Source: Pseudomonas endophytica
Lineage (GTDB): Bacteria; Pseudomonadota; Gammaproteobacteria; Pseudomonadales; Pseudomonadaceae
Direction of reading: 5' to 3'
Assembly: GCF_001411475.1 (NCBI RefSeq)
Contig: NZ_LLWH01000168.1
Coordinates: 1 to 38,300 of the forward strand
DNA length: 38,300 bases
The notes under the pieces are model-generated. The model saw only the letters and a program-made list of their open reading frames with translations, ran no database searches and was not told the DNA's origin. Below are positions 24,377 through 32,494 of the stretch, piece by piece; positions within the stretch are counted from its first letter, which is position 1; each line of letters opens with the position of its first letter. Made by a program: the position numbers and the translations under genes.

Positions 24377-25660
24377 TTAAAATCCGAACTTGTCACGCAG
24401 GCTGTAATACCAAGCGCCCAATGCGGTCAGCGGTGTACGCAGCAATTGCCCACCCGGGAACGGGTAATGCGGCAGGTCAGCAAACGCGTCAAAGCGCTCA
24501 GCCTGGCCTCGCAGCGCTTCTGCAAGTACTTTGCCCGCTAGGTGCGTATAGGTCACTCCGTGCCCGCTGCAGCCTTGGGAGTAATAGATGTTGTCACCAA
24601 TACGCCCCACTTGCGGCAAGCGAGACAGCGTCAGCAGGAAGTTGCCCGTCCACGCATAATCAATTTTTACGTCCTTAAGCTGCGGGAAAGCCTTGAGCAT
24701 CTTCGGTCGAATAATCGACTCAATGTTGGCTGGATCGCGAGCGCCATACACCACGCCACCGCCGAAGATCAGACGCTTGTCACCCGACAGCCGATAGTAG
24801 TCGAGTAAATAGTTGCAGTCTTCGACGCAGTAATCCTGAGGCAGTAGTGATGCGGCTAGCTCTTCACTCAGCGGCTCTGTGGTGATGACTTGGGTGCCGC
24901 ACGGCATGGATTTGGAAGCCAGCTCAGGCACCAGATTGCCCAAGTACGCATTGCCCGCAACGATAATGAATTTGGCCCTGACTTTGCCCTGCGGTGTATG
25001 CACCACCGGATTAGCGCCTCGTTCAATGCGCACGGCAGGCGACTGTTCATAAATCGTGCCGCCCAAGGACTCCACTGCGGCGGCCTCACCTAAGGCCAGA
25101 TTAAGCGGGTGAATATGGCCGCCGCTCATGTCCAGAAGCCCGCCTTGGTATTGATCGCAGGCGACCACCTCACGAATCCGTCGCTTATCCAGCAGCTCCA
25201 AGTGGGTGTTACCAAAACGTTCCCAGAGCTTCTTTTGTGCTTCGAGGTGGCCCATTTGCTTATCAGTGATCGCAGCAAACACGCCGCCGTCTTTCAAATC
25301 ACACTGGATCTGATACTTAGCAACCCGCTCGCGAATAATCTTGCCGCCCTCAAATGCCATCTGGCCTAACAATTGGGCTTGTTTGGCGGCGACAGTACGC
25401 TCAATCACATCAATATCGCGGCTGTAACTGTTAACGATTTGCCCGCCGTTACGTCCGGAGGCGCCGAAGCCTACTTTAGCGGCCTCAAGAACCGTGACCT
25501 TAAAACCGTTTTCCAACAGAAACAAAGCACTCGAGAGTCCGGTATAGCCGGCGCCGATGACACAGACGTCCGTTTCAACCTCATCCTGCAGGGCAGGGCG
25601 CTCGGGCGTCGGGTTGGCCGAAGCAGCGTAGTAAGACTGAGGATAAGGTGTGTTCGCCAT
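24377..25660 (-). CDS. puuB: FAD-dependent oxidase PuuB/PauB-like (gamma-glutamylputrescine oxidase)
   Basis: Flavoprotein of the DAO/GlpO family, 427 residues, predicted to oxidise gamma-glutamylputrescine in polyamine catabolism. The Rossmann FAD site VCVIGAGYTGLSSA is visible near residue 33, along with YYAASANP at the N-terminus, typical of PuuB, and GFGASGRNGGQIV. The C-terminal YYSQGCSGHGVTYTHLAG fits the FAD-binding end of this family. No other polyamine gene is next to it, so the exact substrate is uncertain among the several paralogues Pseudomonas usually carries. Confidence 0.85.
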   Translation of the reverse strand: MANTPYPQSYYAASANPTPERPALQDEVETDVCVIGAGYTGLSSALFLLENGFKVTVLEAAKVGFGASGRNGGQIVNSYSRDIDVIERTVAAKQAQLLGQMAFEGGKIIRERVAKYQIQCDLKDGGVFAAITDKQMGHLEAQKKLWERFGNTHLELLDKRRIREVVACDQYQGGLLDMSGGHIHPLNLALGEAAAVESLGGTIYEQSPAVRIERGANPVVHTPQGKVRAKFIIVAGNAYLGNLVPELASKSMPCGTQVITTEPLSEELAASLLPQDYCVEDCNYLLDYYRLSGDKRLIFGGGVVYGARDPANIESIIRPKMLKAFPQLKDVKIDYAWTGNFLLTLSRLPQVGRIGDNIYYSQGCSGHGVTYTHLAGKVLAEALRGQAERFDAFADLPHYPFPGGQLLRTPLTALGAWYYSLRDKFGF

Positions 25661-25803
25661 TCTGGAACCTCTGTTTTATATTTTTTACGAGTGAGTTCGA
25701 TGCTACCTGAGTTGAAATCCACCCGCTAGCCAGCGTCGGCAACGTATTTTTACTGTGCAAATAAAAAATTCGACTATTCATAGAGTTAGCTGCAAAAAAG
25801 GTG

Positions 25804-25831
25804 TTGACACCCCTTCGTAAATCTATAGAAT
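25804..25831 (+). promoter_or_regulatory. Promoter of tRNA-Val
   Basis: Perfect -35 TTGACA (25804-25809), 16-nt spacer and -10 TAGAAT (25826-25831). The GCGACCCC discriminator follows and the tRNA starts 14 nt later. Confidence 0.8.
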
Positions 25832-25844
25832 GCGACCCCACAGC

Positions 25845-25921
25845 AGGCACGTAGCTCAGTTGGTTAGAGCACCACCTTGACATGGTGGGGGTCGTTGGTT
25901 CGAGTCCAATCGCGCCTACCA
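25845..25921 (+). tRNA. tRNA-Val(GAC) with an acceptor-stem A-C mismatch
   Basis: 77-nt cloverleaf with encoded CCA. The anticodon loop TTGACAT gives GAC, reading GUC/GUU. D-arm, T-arm (GGTTCGAGTCC) and anticodon stem CCACC/GGTGG are normal. The acceptor AGGCACG against CGCGCCT leaves A5 opposite C68; G would be expected at position 5. It is a single tRNA unit with its own promoter and terminator. Confidence 0.95.
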
Positions 25922-25950
25922 AACAAAATCCGCTCTGCTGGGCGGTCTAG

Positions 25951-25980
25951 AAGGGCTCACCGAAAGGTGGGCCCTTTTTT
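25951..25980 (+). terminator. tRNA-Val terminator
   Basis: AAGGGC-T-CACC pairs with GGTG-G-GCCCTT around a GAAA tetraloop, then TTTTTT. Confidence 0.92.
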
Positions 25981-26153
25981 GTTGCCTGCGATTTGCAAAA
26001 CTTTTGCAAAACTACCACCTCTGCGATTTGCATCTATTTCAGCCATCAGTTGTTGTGGCATCGCAAAGGGGCTCGCGGCCCGTTTGATTTGAGGTATTCA
26101 CCTCGTCCTGAATCTCGCCTTCAGTGCGCAATGTTGTTCACTTTCTTTTGCTT

Positions 26154-26237
26154 TCTGGTGCGAGCTCGCTCGCGATCTTTTTGATCGTTAAAACAAAAGC
26201 TCGCAGCCTGCGCAAGCTCCTACAGCCCATCTTTGCG
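26154..26237. repeat. REPIN, copy B (opposite orientation to copy A)
   Basis: Matches the reverse complement of 24217-24303 nearly throughout: GAGCTCGCTCGCGATCTTT, the middle TTGATCGTTAAAACAAAAG, and GCTCCTACAGCCCATCTTTG at the right end. The left arm end is degenerate. Confidence 0.8.
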
Positions 26238-26489
26238 TTCTCAGTGTTTTGCGTGAAATTTGAGTGTTCGATATTAAAAAAATTTTAAGGGTTGGATGGG
26301 GTGCGGCCATTGCGGGTGGCTGTTCGCGTCAATTCTGTGCCGGTTTGTGTAACAAAGCTGAGATATTTTTTGAGGGTGTGCATGGCTCTGTTATTCCTCG
26401 ATAAGTCCTGAAAATCAATTGGTTGGGAATTTATTCGACCGATAAAGGTGTGGCGGTGATGCGGGCTTGGTAATAACAAATGCTCGAAC

Positions 26490-26503
26490 GTCAAAATAAT
26501 GGC
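26490..26503 (+). promoter_or_regulatory. Candidate FleQ site 1
   Basis: GTCAAAATAATGGC matches the published-type FleQ consensus GTCAATAAATTGAC at 10 of 14 positions by eye, with the first five all matched. It is 160 nt before wssA. Confidence 0.35.
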
Positions 26504-26550
26504 GAAATCAATGATTTTTCATTTTAGGCAGAAAATTTAGCGCTGAAATA

Positions 26551-26564
26551 TTCAAATTATTGAC
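26551..26564 (+). promoter_or_regulatory. Candidate FleQ site 2
   Basis: TTCAAATTATTGAC matches the FleQ-type consensus GTCAATAAATTGAC at 10 of 14 positions, with a perfect right half ATTGAC. It overlaps a candidate -35 element (TTGACG at 26560). Confidence 0.42.
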
Positions 26565-26588
26565 GATATCATTTTGCTGGCTTACTTT
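26560..26588 (+). promoter_or_regulatory. Candidate promoter of the cellulose operon
   Basis: -35 TTGACG (26560-26565), 17-nt spacer, -10-like TACTTT (26583-26588), about 62 nt before the wssA ATG. The -10 is weak, so a regulator-dependent promoter is likely. Confidence 0.4.
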
Positions 26589-26649
26589 TAGTTAGGACAT
26601 GTGGCGATGCAGCTACCCCTAATAAAAGTCAGCGTCACGGGAATTCTCT

Positions 26650-27987
26650 ATGAATCGCACAGATGACATTTCGAATCTTTTTAGTCGATTCGGAGCCAGC
26701 GCTGACAGTTATCACGAATTCGAAAGTCAGGTCGATTACAAAGAGAAGCAACCCGCGCCGCCAGCGGAAACTCCGGTATCGCACCCCGAAATACCACCGA
26801 AATCTACCGTTGAGATGGCTCCTGTTGTGGCTGACGACGAGGCTGTCGAAGTCGGTCAAAGTGTGTCGCAACTCGAACACGAGCCTGTTTCGTTAGAACG
26901 GTTGGATCCTGCACCTGCGGTCGAGCCATCGTCGGTTAGTGCGGCAAGTGGCGTTCGAGACTCCCTCGGTATTCAGCAAGCCTCAGTGCCAGCAGCCATT
27001 GTTGAAGTTGAGGATAAAGCCGTGATTGCCGATGCGTCTCTTAAGGCCGCTCACCCCATTGAAGAGCAACCTTGGCCAGTCGCGACGCCTAGCCAACTGC
27101 GCAATTTGCTTGCTGAAGTGGTTCAAGCCCGTCAGGCGCACGCGCAGGCTCTGGCTGATGAGTCGCTGCATCACGCCGCTGCTCGGGGCCGACCAGTGAC
27201 GTGCAAGGCGCATATCGTAGCCATGGTTTCGCTTAAGGGCGGCGTCGGTAAAACCACGCTGGGTGCCGGCTTGGCGAGCAGTTTGCGCCTAGAGAAGGGT
27301 CGGGTATTTGCTCTCGACCTAGACCCACAAAACGCCTTGCACTACCACTTGGGTGTTGAGCAAGGCGTGCCCGGTATTGGCAGCTTGAGCAGTGAACTGC
27401 TCACCTGGAGCGACAGGTTGCAGCACGGCTTTGATGACGCTTTGTTGCTCCCTTATGGGGTATTGAGCGAAGACGAACGTCACGCCTTGGCTGTGGAAAT
27501 GAGCGAAGACCCTCACTGGCTAGCTCGTCAACTCGATCGTATGCATCTGGGCGAGGGTGATGTAGTGATCATTGACACTGCGACCGGCGCCACACCGTCG
27601 CTGGATCAAGCGCTGGATGTCGCCGATGAGGTCATTGTCGTCACGACCGCTGATGCGGCCAGCTTCAACACCCTAGACATAATGGAACGCCTACTCGCTG
27701 CGTCTCATGCACGTGCGGCGTATTCGAACTGCAGTTATGTGGTGAATCAGTTCGATGCCAGTCGCGAGTTTTCCCGAGACATGCTTGAGGTACTAAAGCG
27801 GCGCCTCGGGGAGCAGTTGATAGCAGTTGTGGTCAAGGACAACGCGTTGGGCGAAGCGCTGGCTTATGGCCGTAATCCGTTGTCGGTACCTGAATCTTCG
27901 GCGGCGCGTGAAGACCTCGTGCAGCTTGCAGAAAAACTTCAGGCTCGATTTGAGACCTCACGTGCTCAAGGGGTTGAAGCCCAGTGA
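26650..27987 (+). CDS. wssA: WssA/BcsQ-like ParA/MinD-type ATPase of cellulose synthesis
   Basis: First gene of the cellulose operon, 445 residues. The N-terminal segment DDISNLFSRFGASADSYHEF resembles the small BcsP/BcsR-type motif found in cellulose operons. A long Glu/Pro/Val-rich linker follows, then a SIMIBI ATPase domain from about residue 185: Walker A KGGVGKTT (196-203), ALDLDPQNALHYHLG, VVIIDTATGATPS. BcsQ/WssA-type proteins are needed for cellulose secretion and are thought to place the synthase at the pole. Its stop overlaps bcsA by 4 nt (GTGA). The N-terminal fusion is inferred from sequence pattern. Confidence 0.85.
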   Translation: MNRTDDISNLFSRFGASADSYHEFESQVDYKEKQPAPPAETPVSHPEIPPKSTVEMAPVVADDEAVEVGQSVSQLEHEPVSLERLDPAPAVEPSSVSAASGVRDSLGIQQASVPAAIVEVEDKAVIADASLKAAHPIEEQPWPVATPSQLRNLLAEVVQARQAHAQALADESLHHAAARGRPVTCKAHIVAMVSLKGGVGKTTLGAGLASSLRLEKGRVFALDLDPQNALHYHLGVEQGVPGIGSLSSELLTWSDRLQHGFDDALLLPYGVLSEDERHALAVEMSEDPHWLARQLDRMHLGEGDVVIIDTATGATPSLDQALDVADEVIVVTTADAASFNTLDIMERLLAASHARAAYSNCSYVVNQFDASREFSRDMLEVLKRRLGEQLIAVVVKDNALGEALAYGRNPLSVPESSAAREDLVQLAEKLQARFETSRAQGVEAQ

Positions 27988-30212
27988 TAACGACATCCCC
28001 AGAATCCGAAGCCGGCGTCGAGCCCACGCGCTTTCAGCGCTGGGCTCAGGCAATTTCCGACCGTATCGAGCAGTGGCCAACAGCACTGCGGCGCACGCTG
28101 GGCATTGGCCTAGCCGTGTTGTGTGCCGTGCTGGGGGTCTTCATCATCATTGCGCCCTTTGACTTATACGCGCAGTGCATCTTCGCCTCTGGCTGTTTCG
28201 CGGTAGCGTTGGTTTTGCGCAAAATGCCAGGTCGCCTGACGATCCTGATCTTGATCGGCCTGTCACTCACGGCTTCGTTGCGCTACATGTATTGGCGCGT
28301 GACGTCGACACTCGACTTCGAAAGTTGGCTCGACATAGCGTTCGGCTATGGCTTAGTGCTGGCCGAGCTTTACGCCTTGGCGGTATTGATTTTTGGCTAT
28401 CTGCAAACGGCTTGGCCATTACGCCGTCAACCTGTGCTGCTGAAAGGGCCGCCCAGTGAGTGGCCAGTGGTAGACGTGTTTATTCCGTCCTACAACGAAG
28501 CACTGGATATCGTAAAACTGACTATTTTCGCCGCTCAAGCCATCGACTGGCCCAAGGACAAGCTGCGCGTCCATGTGCTCGACGATGGTCGTCGCGAAGA
28601 CTTCCGGGTGTTCTGCGAGCAGATCAACGTTAACTACATCACCCGTGACAACAACCGTCACGCTAAGGCCGGGAACCTTAACGAAGCCCTGAAAGTAACC
28701 AGCGGCGAATACGTCGCATTTTTTGATGCCGATCACGTGCCGACCCGCTCGTTCCTGCAAATCAGCATCGGCTGGTTTTTGAAAGATCCTAAGCTTTCGA
28801 TGTTGCAGACGCCGCACTTCTTCTTTTCTCCGGATCCGTTCGAAAAGAACCTCAATACCTTCCGTTCAGTGCCCAACGAAGGCGAGTTGTTCTACGGCCT
28901 GGTGCAAGACGGTAACGATCTGTGGAATGCCACCTTTTTCTGCGGTTCCTGTGCAGTCTTGCGTCGTGCTCCGTTGGAGGAGGTCGGCGGCGTCGCGGTA
29001 GAAACCGTGACCGAAGACGCCCATACCGCACTCAAACTCAACCGTGCGGGCTACAACACTGCCTATTTGGCAATCCCGCAGGCAGCCGGTCTGGCGACAG
29101 AAAGCCTGTCACGGCATATCAGCCAGCGGATACGTTGGGCCCGGGGCATGGCGCAGATTTTCCGCACCGATAACCCTCTGTTTGGCAAAGGCCTAAAGCT
29201 GGGTCAGCGGCTGTGCTACCTAAACGCCATGCTGCACTTTTTCTATGGCTTACCGCGTCTTGTGTTTTTGACTGCGCCACTGGCCTATCTGTTTTTTGGC
29301 GCGCAAATCTTCCATGCGACTGGCTTGATGATTACAGCCTATGCACTGCCGCATATCTTCCATGCCAGCTTGACCAATTCCGCGATCCAGGGGCGCTTCC
29401 GTCACTCGTTTTGGAACGAGGTGTACGAGACCGTACTGGCCTGGTACATCATGGGCCCGGTGTTGATGGCGCTGGTCAAGCCCAAGTTCGGTGGTTTTAA
29501 CGTGACCAACAAGGGCGGGATCATCGACCAGACCTTCTTTGACTGGAAGCTAGCCCGCCCTTATGTAGTGCTCTTGGTGCTCAACGTGGCAGGGATGATT
29601 TTTGGTCTTGTGCAGCTCGCAATGGGCCATGAGGGCGCAGTCATCACCTTGTTGATCAACTTGGTGTGGACGATCTACAACCTCATCATCACCAGTGCGG
29701 CTGTGGCGGTAGCCAGTGAAACCCGTCAGGTACGTTCAGAACCTCGCGTGACCGCAGAGTTACCCGCGCTGTTGACCTTGGCCGACGGCCGCGTCATCAG
29801 GGGCGTGACCCAAGACTTCTCGCAAAAAGGGATGGGCCTACGCTTGCCCGAGGGCGTCACCGTACCTCAGGGGGTGAAGGTCCAGCTCTCATTATTTCGC
29901 AACGATCATTCGAGTATGTTCCCGGCAAGTATTGTGTTTAGCCGTGGCTCATTGCTCGGGCTGCAGTTTGATAGCTTGACCTTGCGTCAGCAAAGCGAAC
30001 TGGTCCGATTAACGTTTTCACGCGCTGATACTTGGGCTTCGACGTGGGGCCATGGGCAGATCGACACCCCTCTGACGGCTTTGGGGGCCGTGAGTCGCAT
30101 CGGTTGGCGCGGTATCTACGCACTTCTTCAAGCCACGATCATGGAAGTACGAAATGCCTTTCACCGTCGTCGTGTCGCCCCATCCACTCTAGAAAACGTA
30201 ATGGACAAATGA
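27984..30212 (+). CDS. bcsA: Cellulose synthase catalytic subunit (UDP-forming)
   Basis: Inner-membrane GT2 glycosyltransferase that polymerises glucose from UDP-glucose and exports the chain; wssB in the Wss scheme. 742 residues starting at a GTG that overlaps the wssA stop. N-terminal membrane segments; then the catalytic domain with LDDG (around 199), the metal-binding DAD (Asp248/Asp250), the catalytic TED (343-345) and QRIRW (381-385); further membrane segments; and a C-terminal PilZ domain with RQVRSEPR (581-588) and DFSQKG (611-616). The PilZ motifs imply activation by c-di-GMP. The downstream bcsB start overlaps by 4 nt. Confidence 0.97.
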   Translation: MITTSPESEAGVEPTRFQRWAQAISDRIEQWPTALRRTLGIGLAVLCAVLGVFIIIAPFDLYAQCIFASGCFAVALVLRKMPGRLTILILIGLSLTASLRYMYWRVTSTLDFESWLDIAFGYGLVLAELYALAVLIFGYLQTAWPLRRQPVLLKGPPSEWPVVDVFIPSYNEALDIVKLTIFAAQAIDWPKDKLRVHVLDDGRREDFRVFCEQINVNYITRDNNRHAKAGNLNEALKVTSGEYVAFFDADHVPTRSFLQISIGWFLKDPKLSMLQTPHFFFSPDPFEKNLNTFRSVPNEGELFYGLVQDGNDLWNATFFCGSCAVLRRAPLEEVGGVAVETVTEDAHTALKLNRAGYNTAYLAIPQAAGLATESLSRHISQRIRWARGMAQIFRTDNPLFGKGLKLGQRLCYLNAMLHFFYGLPRLVFLTAPLAYLFFGAQIFHATGLMITAYALPHIFHASLTNSAIQGRFRHSFWNEVYETVLAWYIMGPVLMALVKPKFGGFNVTNKGGIIDQTFFDWKLARPYVVLLVLNVAGMIFGLVQLAMGHEGAVITLLINLVWTIYNLIITSAAVAVASETRQVRSEPRVTAELPALLTLADGRVIRGVTQDFSQKGMGLRLPEGVTVPQGVKVQLSLFRNDHSSMFPASIVFSRGSLLGLQFDSLTLRQQSELVRLTFSRADTWASTWGHGQIDTPLTALGAVSRIGWRGIYALLQATIMEVRNAFHRRRVAPSTLENVMDK

Positions 30213-32488
30213 TGAACTCAAAGCCTATCGCTTTCAGTAATCTGTGCGACCCGCGTCGTACACTGGCAGGCATCACCTGTGCCTTGCTGGCGTTGAGTGG
30301 CGGCACTGTAAACGCCGAGACGGCGCCTGCGCCTGCTACCGACGCGGCTAACCCTAATAGCTATACCGTGACGCTCAAGCAGTTGGGGCGTAACTACCCC
30401 ATGACCTTGCGCGGTGTGGACTCAACTGACAGCGTCAACTTTAACGTGCGCGCTGACTCCATCGTCACCGGCGCCAAGTTGAACTTGCAGTACACGTATT
30501 CGCCTTCGCTATTGGCGGATCTGTCGCAAATCAACGTACTGATCAATGAAGAAGTGGCAGCGAGTTTGCCGTTGCCCAAAGATAAGGCCGGGCAGCCGCA
30601 GCAACAGACGATTGAGATACCGGCGCACTTGATCACCGAATTCAACCGTTTAAGCCTTCAATTTATCGGGCACTACACCATGAGCTGCGAGGATCCTCTG
30701 CACTCAAGCTTGTGGGCCAAAATCAGCAACGGCACTAACCTGACCATTGATGTGTCGCCACTGGCGTTGCCCAACGACCTGTCGATTATGCCGCTGCCAT
30801 TCTTTGATCGCCGTGATGCGCGACCATTGAACTTGCCGTTCGTATTCGCCGCTTCACCGGATAACAGCACGCTGGAAGCGGCCGGGGCGTTGTCTTCCTG
30901 GTTTGGCGCTCTGGCCAGCTACCGCGGTGCCAGATTCACCTCAACCTTCAACCAGATCCCGGCCAGCGGTAACGCCGTGGTGCTGCTGAGCGGGCCGGGT
31001 GATCTGCAATTGGACGGCGTTAGCTTGCCAGCGGCTAAGGGCCCGAGTGTGAGCATCATCACCAACCCCAACGATCCTAATGGCAAGCTACTGGTCATTA
31101 CCGGGCGAGACAGTGCCGAACTCAAACGTGCCGCGACTGCGTTAGTGCTGGGTAGCCAAGCGCTGTCGGGCAACAATGTGGTGATCGACAACCTCACGGT
31201 TGTCCAGCCTCGCAAACCTTACGACGCGCCGAACTGGTTGCCGACTGATCGCAAGATCAAGCTCGGCGAGCTGCTGCCTGGGCAGGAATTTAACGTCTCC
31301 GGTTACAACCCGGGAGACATCGTTGTGCCACTGAATTTCCCGCCAGATTTGTTCACCTGGCGCGATAAAGGGGCGCCGCTGGACCTTAAATACCGCTATA
31401 CGCCTCAAGAAAAGTCTAACAACTCGTCGTTTATCGTCAGCTTCAACGATGCATTGATTCAGTCGCACAGCCTGCCGTCCGAGGACAAGCTCGATAACGG
31501 CGTGCTCAGCGCTCTACCAGGCAACAATGGCAACCTTGATCGCGAAGCGAACGTGCTCTTGCCGCTCAACTCGGTGGCCCTGCAGTCACGTCTGCAACTG
31601 CGCTTTATGTTTGATTACATCAAGCAGGGTGAATGCCGCGACATCATCATCGACAACATGCGCGGTGCCATCGACCCTGAGTCGACCTTAGACTTAACCG
31701 GCTACGACCATTTCATGGCGATGCCTAACCTGGGAGTGTTTAAAGACGCAGGCTTCCCGTTCACGCGCATGGCCGACCTGTCGGAAACCGCAGTAGTGCT
31801 CCCGGATCATCCTGGCGCGGCCGATATCAATGCTTTTCTGACCGTGCTTGGGCGTTTTGGCGAGTCCACCGGTTACCCGGCCGTTGGCGTGCAGGTGATC
31901 GAGGCGGCTCAGGTGGCCGGCGCGGCTGACAAAGACCTTTTGGTGTTTGCCTCGGGAGCCAATCAGCCATTGTTATCGCTATGGGCCGACCGTTTGCCCG
32001 CTTACGATGCCAATGGGCAGCAGAAATTTCACCTGTCTGACTTGCCGATGCGCGTTCGTGACTGGTTCAGTCCAGACCCTGAAGCTAATTTGCGTAAAAC
32101 CAAACTGGCGATGGCGTTCTCGGGTGGCGCACGCAGTACTTACCTGACTGGCTTCGAGTCACCGCTCAAGAGCGGACGCAGTGTGGTTGTGATCGCCGGT
32201 AGCGCTCCTGAGGGGCTGGCTGAAGCCACCAATGCGCTGATTGGGGGTGAAGATTACACCCAGTCGATTCAGGGCAGCCTGGTGGTGGTTCGCGATAAAA
32301 CCATCGAAGCGCTGGTGGCTGACGAGGATTATTACGTTGGCAGCCTGGGCACGATCAAATACCTGCAATGGCTGATGTCGCGCAACGTGGTCTGGGTGTT
32401 GGTTCTGACTGGGCTGGGTGTGTTGTTGCTCAGTGGGCTCGCGTACTTGGCATTGCGTGCTCGTGCCAACAAGCGCCTTAAAGAGTAA
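30209..32488 (+). CDS. bcsB: Cellulose synthase periplasmic subunit BcsB
   Basis: Periplasmic partner of BcsA with a C-terminal membrane anchor, guiding the nascent chain; wssC in the Wss scheme. 759 residues. The signal peptide ends near GGTVNA-ET; carbohydrate-binding-like and flavodoxin-like domains alternate (family sequences such as LSLQFIGHYTMSCEDPLHSS and LRFMFDYIKQGECRD are visible), and a single C-terminal helix VVWVLVLTGLGVLLLSGLAY is followed by a basic tail. The ATG at 30209 overlaps the bcsA stop; a second ATG follows directly. Confidence 0.95.
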   Translation: MMNSKPIAFSNLCDPRRTLAGITCALLALSGGTVNAETAPAPATDAANPNSYTVTLKQLGRNYPMTLRGVDSTDSVNFNVRADSIVTGAKLNLQYTYSPSLLADLSQINVLINEEVAASLPLPKDKAGQPQQQTIEIPAHLITEFNRLSLQFIGHYTMSCEDPLHSSLWAKISNGTNLTIDVSPLALPNDLSIMPLPFFDRRDARPLNLPFVFAASPDNSTLEAAGALSSWFGALASYRGARFTSTFNQIPASGNAVVLLSGPGDLQLDGVSLPAAKGPSVSIITNPNDPNGKLLVITGRDSAELKRAATALVLGSQALSGNNVVIDNLTVVQPRKPYDAPNWLPTDRKIKLGELLPGQEFNVSGYNPGDIVVPLNFPPDLFTWRDKGAPLDLKYRYTPQEKSNNSSFIVSFNDALIQSHSLPSEDKLDNGVLSALPGNNGNLDREANVLLPLNSVALQSRLQLRFMFDYIKQGECRDIIIDNMRGAIDPESTLDLTGYDHFMAMPNLGVFKDAGFPFTRMADLSETAVVLPDHPGAADINAFLTVLGRFGESTGYPAVGVQVIEAAQVAGAADKDLLVFASGANQPLLSLWADRLPAYDANGQQKFHLSDLPMRVRDWFSPDPEANLRKTKLAMAFSGGARSTYLTGFESPLKSGRSVVVIAGSAPEGLAEATNALIGGEDYTQSIQGSLVVVRDKTIEALVADEDYYVGSLGTIKYLQWLMSRNVVWVLVLTGLGVLLLSGLAYLALRARANKRLKE

Positions 32489-32494
32489 GCCACT

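Larger units (their letters stand above)
25981..26649. other. Regulatory/intergenic region upstream of the cellulose operon
   Basis: 669 bases without a convincing gene. It holds a REPIN (26154-26237), an AT-rich segment from about 26470, a palindrome AAATCA-A-TGATTT (26505-26517), two FleQ-like sites and a candidate promoter. Short open readings here lack ribosome sites and plausible composition. Between 26240 and 26470 I see nothing identifiable. Confidence 0.5.

Noticed and set aside
25983..26010. Direct repeat TTTGCAAAAC twice after tRNA-Val, considered as an integration attachment site
   Set aside because: It does not copy the tRNA 3' end and no integrase gene is present in the window.
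26285..26494. 69-codon minus-strand open reading in the cellulose upstream region
   Set aside because: No ribosome site, atypical composition, and it crosses the AT-rich region with the FleQ-like sites; probably chance.
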